A stretch of 38,617 nucleotides of DNA from Blastocatellia bacterium (GTDB taxonomy: Bacteria; Acidobacteriota; Blastocatellia; Chloracidobacteriales; Chloracidobacteriaceae), in assembly GCA_019695185.1 (NCBI GenBank), contig JAIBAN010000078.1:1-38617 (forward strand), read 5' to 3'. Positions within the stretch are counted from its first letter, which is position 1. Each line of letters starts with the position of its first letter. Below the pieces are notes generated by a model. It did no database searches, was not told the DNA's origin, and worked only from the letters and a program-made list of their open reading frames with translations. The position numbers and the translations under genes were made by a program. Of this stretch, positions 33,801 through 38,617 are shown piece after piece.

Positions 33801-34287
33801 CCCGTTTGGCGTCGTTTTCCGTGGATGGGCGGATTTCTGTGACCTGGATGGAATAATGGCCAAGCTGGGCGGTGGGATTGGTGGTGGTGATTTCAACCTC
33901 ATAGGTTCCAGCGGTTTCAGCCAGAAAGTAGGCTGGCTGAGGGCCAAATTCCAGGTTGGGGCTGTCGAAAAAGCAGATGGTTTTTTTGTCGGGGCCAGCG
34001 ACAGTCGTCAGGGCATCAATGCCTTTTTGGACAACCACCATTTCAACAAATTGACCGGCTGGCACGTCCAATTCAAACAGGTGCCGCTCTCCTCCCTTCA
34101 TTTCCTTTTCAACCGGCACTCCAACCGTGAGTTTGGTTGGGGTTGGCACAGGCGCGGCGGTCGTCTGGAACGAAGAAACAAGGCTGTTTGGTTGAGCCTG
34201 CCGCCCAAAAACCGGCAGATTGGAGAAGACCGACAAACACAGCACAGCACCGGCGATTGCCCGCCGTCCGACCAGGAGGGGATTCAT
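30847..34287 (-). CDS. Secreted TPR-CHAT protein (1146 aa)
   Basis: ATG 34287 follows AAGGAA at about five bases. Residues 1-25 are a signal peptide. Residues about 45-150 form a pre-peptidase-like beta domain (VPAGQFVEMVVVQKG, GTYEVEITTTNP). About ten tetratricopeptide repeats span 190-590 (LLNNLGFVYNEIGEYRKAIE-type). A charged coiled-coil-like stretch covers about 640-710. The CHAT domain occupies about 830-1146, with catalytic His1006 (HFATHG) and Cys1055 (SACQTG), followed by AFMYAGAERVMVSLWSVND. CHAT is a caspase-like cysteine protease family; in several systems the TPRs sense a partner and the CHAT domain cleaves a target. No dedicated partner is adjacent. The TPR-coding part is visibly more AT-rich than the rest. 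Confidence 0.92.
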   Translation of the reverse strand: MNPLLVGRRAIAGAVLCLSVFSNLPVFGRQAQPNSLVSSFQTTAAPVPTPTKLTVGVPVEKEMKGGERHLFELDVPAGQFVEMVVVQKGIDALTTVAGPDKKTICFFDSPNLEFGPQPAYFLAETAGTYEVEITTTNPTAQLGHYSIQVTEIRPSTENDAKRVAARILTGEADELITANQTKATFEEAIKKYETALEVWKETHNTIDVADAYSQIGSIALLFGDITKARSNFEQELHIRKELQDEARAGIILDLLGATYSNSGNPSKAIELHLQALAIQNRLETGSAKGTLLNNLGFVYNEIGEYRKAIEYYQQALPEIQKWGAKTIEISILLNLAATSGNLGEFQSGLRYAVQGIREAHSKSDKRLEAVGWLNLGSIYGDLGTPEKALISYEKALSLFRELGNRRGEATALSSLGTFYGPLKKQAKAIECFNQSLQIKRDLSLVVQEAQTLNSLGRIYYDSGDWEKAVEHYNQALALLSKSGPPSSPQLFMNLGAVYNKLHRFDEARDVSEKCLQLTRKQGDQSRESSAWYGLATTDYNLKNYQSALTNIEKAIQLNEQLRVQIVAPELKSSYFGERRNFYERKISILAALDSQNPKGDFLGQALQVSESLRARSLLELLNESHAKIERGGQSETLRRKVDLEERIAGKSNVLLTIKGVKGKEQRAETLERQILELKTELDQVEAEIRQTSPRYASLTLPQPLNLQEIRTQVLDPETVLLEFVVVSEDKSYLWFVSQDELLMFPLPKAEVLNPLAQKTYQALLNTNVRPNDPLKQSQAIAEYQQTAQELSNLILGPVAEKLGKKRLLIVADGTLQYLPFAALPIPQSPAISSNSTANQWTPLLVDHEIVSAPSASVLAFQRQDFKNRKPADHTLAILADPVFGIEDERFQVAGKGVKSKKSTAVAPPAQVAGRNEPQTKAELDLENLGREIELSNSQLKKSATETFLNTENLRIPRLYFSREEAQKIAALVPSGQVKIGLDFDANRELALNESLSRYRILHFATHGLLNSVHPELSGVLLSLVDQKGQPKDGFLRMADVFNLNLPADMVVLSACQTGLGKEVKGEGLVGLSRAFMYAGAERVMVSLWSVNDKATAELMTRFYRKVLKNQQRPAAALREAQLEMLREPKWKAPFYWAPFILQGEWR

Positions 34288-34538
34288 AGAAATTCCTTTT
34301 TGTATGATTGACCAAATTCCAGCAAGGTAGAGCGACAAAGGGAAAATCAGCTTGGATTGAGATTCATTCCCAAGTGAACCATCATTACCACAGCCGTTCT
34401 TTGTGGGTAAAGGAGTTCATTTCATCAGGAAAGAAACGGCACAGTCGCCTGCCCCAAGACCTTTTTTCAGGCAACTTCCGCTTTGAGTCAGGACTCTCAA
34501 GGCCACTTCCCAACACAATTCAAGAGGAAATTGAACGT

Positions 34539-35960
34539 ATGACGGATGTCCAGTCTCCGGAACTGAAGCCGACGGTGTGTCCGACCTGTGAGAAGGTGCT
34601 TGAATCGCCCAAACGGTTTTGCAATGCCTGCGGGGCTTTGCTGGCTGGTTCAAGTGCCGATTTGGAACCGGTTCAGACCGAAACGCTGGGTTCTTCGAAT
34701 TCGGGCAGGGTGGGTGTGCCCGAACCTGTCGACAGTGAGGATGAGGCATTGCCTCAGACCTCCGAAGTATTTGTGGTACCGGGGTTTGAAACCAGCGATT
34801 TACTCTCGGAAAGGAATCCAGCCGGAAACAATCGAACGACATCGCCGTTGCAAAAGCCAAAAACCAAAAAGTACCGGGTTTCCCCTTTGGCGGCAGCGGC
34901 TGGAATGGTGTTGCTGATTTCGGTCCTCGCCGTGGCTGCCTTTTGGAAACCTTCGGGGGCTGCCGATTCTTCGGTAACCCATTCCTCGCCCCAGTTTCTG
35001 CCTGCCATGCCGGGGGAGGAATCCGTCAGTACGCCGCCGGTTCAAGTTATCGAGCAGAAAAACTCCGGAACCAATTCCGGTTCGGTTTCCGACAACCGGA
35101 ATTCCACTTTTCCTGGTCCGGCCCAATTGCCTGGAACGACTGCCAATCCGGGCGGCGGAAGTGTCCCAGGCAACAGTGGTTCTTTGCCTCAAAGCGCGGG
35201 CGGGCCGACACAAAACCCAACCAACCCAACCAGCGGTACAGCCGGGAACCAGGGACCGGGCTCCCCGCAAACCACCCGGTCCACCAATTCCGGGTCTGGT
35301 TCTGGCAATAACGGGACTGTCTCCAGTCCGGTCTTAACCGGCAACAGTCAACCAACACATCGGAACGGAGGTGCAAACCCCCAATCCGGAGGGGCCGAGC
35401 GGATTCCGGAACCTTCCTCCAGGGGAGAAAACCGCCAACCGGCTGACAACCGGTTTCCGCCTTCCTCGCAGGATTCCCATTCTGTTCCAGGGCCGGTGTT
35501 AGGGCGCGGAACCACGCGCGGAGAGCCGGATGCCGGGTCAAGAAATGATGAACGGGAAACCGTGGCTTCACGGGGGGAACGCACCGGACCAACCCGCCGG
35601 GACGATGAGTACCGGCGCGAACCCCGCACCCGCACCCGTGATGAAGATTACCTGCCGGGACCACAACACCGCACGCCTCCGGTGGACCCGCCGGAACCGG
35701 GCCGGAGTCGCAGTCAGAATGGTTCGATATGGTCGGGTTCAGCCGTGTGGAATGGTTCCGCCGGAAAACGGGAACGGATTACGATTTATGGGTTCCCAGG
35801 CATTCCGGTACAGGTCAGCCGCCCGTTCATTCGGGGCGGGCAGGCCCGGCTGGTCACGCCTCCGTCACCAAGCAACGGCTGGCGTTTTGCGGTTATTGAA
35901 TTTGAAAAGGGAACTGACGGGCGGGGCTGCGAGGTTTCGATTCCGTGGCAAAAACTCTAA
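34539..35960 (+). CDS. Zinc-ribbon, single-pass membrane protein with long disordered linker (473 aa)
   Basis: The frame is open upstream, but ATG 34539 is chosen because GAGGAA is nine bases before it and the upstream frame has no ribosome binding site. Cys14/17 and Cys28/31 form a zinc ribbon (CPTCEKV, CNACG). A transmembrane helix lies at about 115-137 (AAAAGMVLLISVLAVAAFW). Residues about 150-395 are a Gly/Ser/Asn/Pro-rich disordered region, which becomes Arg/Glu-rich towards the end. The last 75 residues form a small beta domain (SGSAVWNGSAGKRERITIYG, GWRFAVIEFEKG, EVSIPW). The architecture is an N-terminal cytoplasmic zinc ribbon, one membrane anchor, and an extended arm carrying a beta domain outside. 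I do not recognise the family. It is divergent from the TPR-CHAT gene, with 251 bases between them. Confidence 0.8.
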   Translation: MTDVQSPELKPTVCPTCEKVLESPKRFCNACGALLAGSSADLEPVQTETLGSSNSGRVGVPEPVDSEDEALPQTSEVFVVPGFETSDLLSERNPAGNNRTTSPLQKPKTKKYRVSPLAAAAGMVLLISVLAVAAFWKPSGAADSSVTHSSPQFLPAMPGEESVSTPPVQVIEQKNSGTNSGSVSDNRNSTFPGPAQLPGTTANPGGGSVPGNSGSLPQSAGGPTQNPTNPTSGTAGNQGPGSPQTTRSTNSGSGSGNNGTVSSPVLTGNSQPTHRNGGANPQSGGAERIPEPSSRGENRQPADNRFPPSSQDSHSVPGPVLGRGTTRGEPDAGSRNDERETVASRGERTGPTRRDDEYRREPRTRTRDEDYLPGPQHRTPPVDPPEPGRSRSQNGSIWSGSAVWNGSAGKRERITIYGFPGIPVQVSRPFIRGGQARLVTPPSPSNGWRFAVIEFEKGTDGRGCEVSIPWQKL

Positions 35961-35966
35961 ATGGAA

Positions 35967-36153
35967 GGACTGAGGACTGAGGACTGAGGACTGAGGACTG
36001 AGGACTGAGGACTGAGGACTGAGGACTGAGAAAATACTTGTTCGTGTAAATGTTTCACAACCGGATTTGTTTCACGAAAGTCTTTTGGCATTCTGAACAA
36101 AACAAAACCAGTCAAAAAAACAAACTCAGTCCTCAGTCCTCAGTCCTCAGTCC
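35967..36153. repeat. Heptamer inverted element, GGACTGA type, between convergent genes
   Basis: Left arm 35967-36029 is nine perfect GGACTGA copies. Right arm 36126-36153 is four perfect TCAGTCC copies. The core is AT-rich (about 96 bp), ending CAAAAAAACAAACTCAG. The arms lie directly after the stop of the zinc-ribbon gene and at the TAG stop of the converging ferredoxin-like gene. Confidence 0.93.
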
Positions 36154-37136
36154 TATTTTTTGGCTTTTTTCGCTTTCCCCGGCTCCGGTTTGTAGTCGGG
36201 TTTTTCTTTTTGATACAAGGGAGCGCAAACGCCGTTCCAGGTGAGAATCACCAGGGAAAGCGGACCATTGGCCACGGTTTTGCAGGCCAGCCGAATCGGG
36301 GGCCGCTTTTCTCCGTTGTAGGGGTACCCAATCTTGCCCAGCCGCTTGATTTCAAAATCTGAAATCTCGCTGGCATTCTCATTGCCACCCAAAACCCCGA
36401 CCCAGCAGGTGCCACAGGCTCCGGTCTGGCATTCGATGGGAATCGGTCCTTCCACACAACGGGCATCGGTGGCTTTGAAATTCCGGGTGTCTTTGGTGGA
36501 AGCCGTGGTCAGCGGTTGGTTGTTGATGACTTTGAACGTGGCTTGCGGGTCATTTTCATTAAAACAAACAGTGAATTGTTTGTTGATGGTGCGCAGAAAG
36601 CCAAACAGTCCCTGACCTTCATCACGAGCCCGGTTTTTCAGAACCTGCTCAGGGGATTTTGCCGACGGCTTGATGCGCAGTTTGGCCGGCTGGTTAAAGG
36701 CAGCCAAACCAACCTGCTGCAAGGTCATGTAGCCGACTGCGGTAATTCCCAAAACCAGATTGGTTTCGGCCTTGAGATTTTGGGCTGTCCGGCGGATCAG
36801 GTCTTCCAAGGTGCCTTGAGGCTGGTTTTTGGTTTCGGCTACGATGGCCTCCTTGACCTGGGGCCAATAGCGATGGCCATAGAAAAATTCGTGCGACGTG
36901 TCAATGTTGTCTTTCAGAAAGTAGCTTCCGCCCAGCAGCAGTTCCTGAACTTTGACCTTCAGGTCCGGCGCTGTCGTCAGGGCCTGGTTGAGCGTGTAAG
37001 GCCAAAAGGAAAACCAGATTTCGGTGGCCCGGCGGTCCACTTGGTGCATGTCGGGAAGGAGCTTGGCGATCACCAGCATCCAGGATTGGTCATCATGTTG
37101 ATGGAGAAAGTCTTCAAAAGCGGTACGTTTGGTCAT
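36153..37136 (-). CDS. 2Fe-2S ferredoxin-domain protein with N-terminal helical domain (327 aa)
   Basis: The C-terminal third is a plant-type ferredoxin fold with the four cluster ligands: Cys236, Cys241 and Cys244 (ECQTGACGTCWVG) and Cys285 (RLACKTVANG). The N-terminal 190 residues are helical (EDFLHQHDDQSWMLVIAKLL, EIWFSFWPYTLNQAL, KEAIVAETKNQ, AVGYMTLQQVGLAAF). They are unlike known ferredoxin partners, so this is a fusion of an unknown helical domain with a redox domain. The tail KPEPGKAKKAKK is basic. No signal peptide is seen, so it should be cytoplasmic electron transfer. Its electron partner is not in the window. The start has no clear ribosome binding site. It is divergent from the amidotransferase gene. 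Confidence 0.85.
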   Translation of the reverse strand: MTKRTAFEDFLHQHDDQSWMLVIAKLLPDMHQVDRRATEIWFSFWPYTLNQALTTAPDLKVKVQELLLGGSYFLKDNIDTSHEFFYGHRYWPQVKEAIVAETKNQPQGTLEDLIRRTAQNLKAETNLVLGITAVGYMTLQQVGLAAFNQPAKLRIKPSAKSPEQVLKNRARDEGQGLFGFLRTINKQFTVCFNENDPQATFKVINNQPLTTASTKDTRNFKATDARCVEGPIPIECQTGACGTCWVGVLGGNENASEISDFEIKRLGKIGYPYNGEKRPPIRLACKTVANGPLSLVILTWNGVCAPLYQKEKPDYKPEPGKAKKAKK

Positions 37137-37474
37137 AGTGCGTGGTACTTTGGATTGACGAAAATTGAAGAGTTGGGAACAAACGCACGAGTATACGCAT
37201 TTCGGTCGGGTTCGCCAATAGGTTCCAGCGGAAGTCTTGAGGGTATTGGGGGCTTGGGAGTCTTGGGAGGTTTGTCAGATATGACCCCAAACCCTGAACC
37301 CTGAACCCGGCTCGGATTTTTCCGGCTCGACCGACAGGTTTTGACAAGTCCGGTCTTCGTCGGTACTCTACCTGAATACATAACATTCCCTGCACATTGC
37401 CAAAGGCAGCCTGATTTTCCTGTCAGGAAGTTTAATTTGGATTGTTTCACCCCAAGCGGAGGTTTTTCCGGAGT
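37137..37474. other. Divergent intergenic region with one solitary heptamer arm
   Basis: This 338-base region between two divergent genes contains TGAACCC units (37285-37308, three copies, the first degenerate) without a partner arm, a G-rich stretch just before it (37238-37270, GGGTATTGGGGGCTTGGGAG), and a promoter-like sequence. Confidence 0.6.
37341..37369 (+). promoter_or_regulatory. Possible promoter for the amidotransferase gene
   Basis: TTGACA (37341-37346), a 17-bp spacer, then TACTCT (37364-37369), a weak -10. It gives a leader of about 100 bases before ATG 37475. Confidence 0.4.
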
Positions 37475-38365
37475 ATGTTCGTAACCTTAAACAATTATTG
37501 CGAGTATGAACCGATACAGGCTCGCATCGAATCTGCCAGGGTGGTGGTGGTTGACGGCCTGATTCACAAGGTCGAGGATTTTTCCGAGTTGGCGTACCGC
37601 GAGCCCTTTTTCAATCCGGCGGAACGAGTCAAGGAAGAGCGGACCATCGCCGGGTTTGCCATTGGCAATATTGTCCAGAATGTCAAACGGCTGATTCGGA
37701 ATGCGGAAATCATGGTGGCTCCGCTCCCCGACCTGAGCCACGCCATGCTGGCGGAATTCAACCCCGATGCGATTGTGTTAAGCGGCACCCTGAGCGATTT
37801 CGATCTCTACCAGGAAAGCATCATGACCAACATGGCCTCGGTGTTGACCACCACGAAATATCCGGTTTTGGGGATTTGCGGTGGGCATCAACTGGTTGGC
37901 ATGTCGTGGGGATTGCCCGTCGTGACCCTGGATGGAGTGCCGGGATTGGAAAAACGGGAAAACCGGATTCGGGAATACGAATACCACTTGGTCAAAGTGA
38001 TTGACCCGCAGGATCCGATTTTTAACGGTATTTTTTCAACCACCGACCCGCGCCGCCGCAGCAAGGGCGATACGATTTGGGTCTGGCAAAACCACGGCCT
38101 GATGGTTGAAGGCATTCCGGCAGGATTCAAATTGCTGGCCAAAGGCTATTTGTGCCGCAATCAAATGATGGTCAAGCGTTCTGACGGCCAGTTGATTTAT
38201 ACCGTCCAGTTCCATATCGAAAAATCGTTTGAGGACTGGCGGAAAACTCCCAGTCGCTGGGAGCACCATAATGAAAGCCGCGATGGTCGCATGTTGTTTG
38301 AAAACTTCATCATCGAAGCCCTCAGACATCGTGGCCAGGAAGTCGCTTTGGCGAAATCAGCGTAA
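37475..38365 (+). CDS. Class I glutamine amidotransferase-like protein (296 aa)
   Basis: ATG 37475 is preferred: AGCGGAGG lies 12 bases upstream and GGAG lies closer. The GATase1 triad is visible: nucleophile Cys135 in GICGGHQLVG, and His247 with Glu249 in QFHIEKSF. The N-terminal 90 residues (LNNYCEYEPIQARIES, VVVVDGLIHKVEDF) do not belong to the usual GATase core, and no synthase partner is fused or adjacent. Homologues occur as stand-alone proteins of unknown pathway in Acidobacteriota. The product may be a gamma-glutamyl hydrolase or amidotransferase acting on an unidentified substrate. After the stop comes the last heptamer element. Confidence 0.87.
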   Translation: MFVTLNNYCEYEPIQARIESARVVVVDGLIHKVEDFSELAYREPFFNPAERVKEERTIAGFAIGNIVQNVKRLIRNAEIMVAPLPDLSHAMLAEFNPDAIVLSGTLSDFDLYQESIMTNMASVLTTTKYPVLGICGGHQLVGMSWGLPVVTLDGVPGLEKRENRIREYEYHLVKVIDPQDPIFNGIFSTTDPRRRSKGDTIWVWQNHGLMVEGIPAGFKLLAKGYLCRNQMMVKRSDGQLIYTVQFHIEKSFEDWRKTPSRWEHHNESRDGRMLFENFIIEALRHRGQEVALAKSA

Positions 38366-38370
38366 AAGCA

Positions 38371-38579
38371 GGGTCTGGGGTCTGGGGTCTGGGGTCTGGG
38401 GCCTGGGGTCTGGGGCCTGGGGTCTGGGGTCTGGGGTCTGGGGTCTAGGGTTTTTTGAATGGACAATGGACAATGAACAATTGAAACCTCCTTCAGAGAT
38501 GCAAATCTCCTGATATTCGAAAACCCTAGACCCTAGACCCTAGACCCTAGACCCTAGACCCTAGACCCTAGACCCTGAA
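38371..38579. repeat. Heptamer inverted element, GGGTCTG/GGGTCTA type with inverted conserved core
   Basis: Left arm 38371-38447 is 11 heptamers, mostly GGGTCTG, with GGGCCTG at units five and seven and GGGTCTA as the last. Right arm 38524-38579 is seven CCCTAGA copies and one CCCTGAA. The core 38448-38523 is the reverse complement of the core shared at 4919-4987 and 14791-14852, so the element lies in the opposite orientation. A nested GGACAAT repeat (three units, the third altered) is in the core. As RNA the G/T differences between arms would be G-U pairs. Confidence 0.93.
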
Positions 38580-38617
38580 CCCGAAACAAGCACATGTTCT
38601 TTTAATTAACCCCCAAC

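Noticed and set aside
35967..36153. Plain intrinsic terminator interpretation of heptamer elements
   Set aside because: The loops are 35-115 bases, the stems have no consistent T-tract, and elements lie in tandem, convergent and 5' positions alike. A termination effect remains possible but is not the defining feature.
241..38579. CRISPR array interpretation of the short repeats
   Set aside because: Heptamers are directly adjacent without spacers, the 100-bp array has no spacers either, and no cas gene is present.
1..38617. Insertion sequence, prophage or integrase
   Set aside because: No transposase, integrase or phage structural gene was recognised in any frame.

Overview
The window is chromosomal DNA of a Gram-negative-type bacterium of moderate GC. 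It is rich in large secreted proteins, and no phage, plasmid or insertion-sequence genes were seen. The mix (tricorn-like S41 protease, TPR-CHAT protein, YpdA-type flavoprotein, subtilase, SUFU-domain protein, exo-sialidase-like propellers with dockerin-like tails) resembles what is found in Acidobacteriota of the Blastocatellia type. That assignment is an inference from gene content and no marker gene here proves it.

Layout. 1-1569: the 3' end of a probable hybrid sensor kinase, then two small unknown genes. 1674-5996 (minus): a cytoplasmic subtilase with a Cys4 N-terminus, a 5'-truncated M28 peptidase remnant, a PmbA/TldE protein and a YpdA-like reductase. 6344-9623 (plus): a 51-residue secreted peptide and a secreted 455-residue protein that share a KPGH repeat, then a small acidic protein coupled to imidazolonepropionase (hutI), closed by a strong bidirectional terminator. 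9775-21299 (minus): three tandem paralogues of 1030-1516 residues, each with a signal peptide, a shared short N-terminal motif, an Asp-box propeller and a different or shared C-terminal module set. 21695-23438 (minus): gltX and tRNA-Ser(GCU). 23735-25688 (plus): a RimI-like acetyltransferase, a SUFU-domain protein and a RimJ/L-like acetyltransferase. 25718-34287 (minus): a zinc-ribbon membrane protein, a tricorn-like protease and a TPR-CHAT protein. 34539-38365: a zinc-ribbon membrane protein with a long disordered linker (plus), a 2Fe-2S protein (minus) and a class I glutamine amidotransferase (plus).

The most unusual content is between the genes. At least eleven intergenic regions hold the same architecture: an array of a 7-bp repeat, a unique or semi-conserved core of about 35-115 bp, then an array of the reverse-complement heptamer. 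Several heptamer types are used (AATTGAG, GGACTGA, GGGTTCA or GGGTCTA/G, AAGCTGA, GGGTTTC-like), and paired arms belong to the same or a closely related type. Three elements with GGGT-type arms share a recognisable core in either orientation, so this looks like a dispersed element family and not chance microsatellites. In one locus (21482-21693) the arms form a 48-bp inverted repeat that shares even an irregular interruption. A second, unrelated repeat of 100-bp REP-like units with compensatory stem changes lies at 30493-30838.

The genes look like housekeeping and envelope or secretion functions with no single pathway joining them. Many are separated by a heptamer element, whose arms often supply or abut the stop codon and in two cases occupy the ribosome-binding-site position of the next gene.
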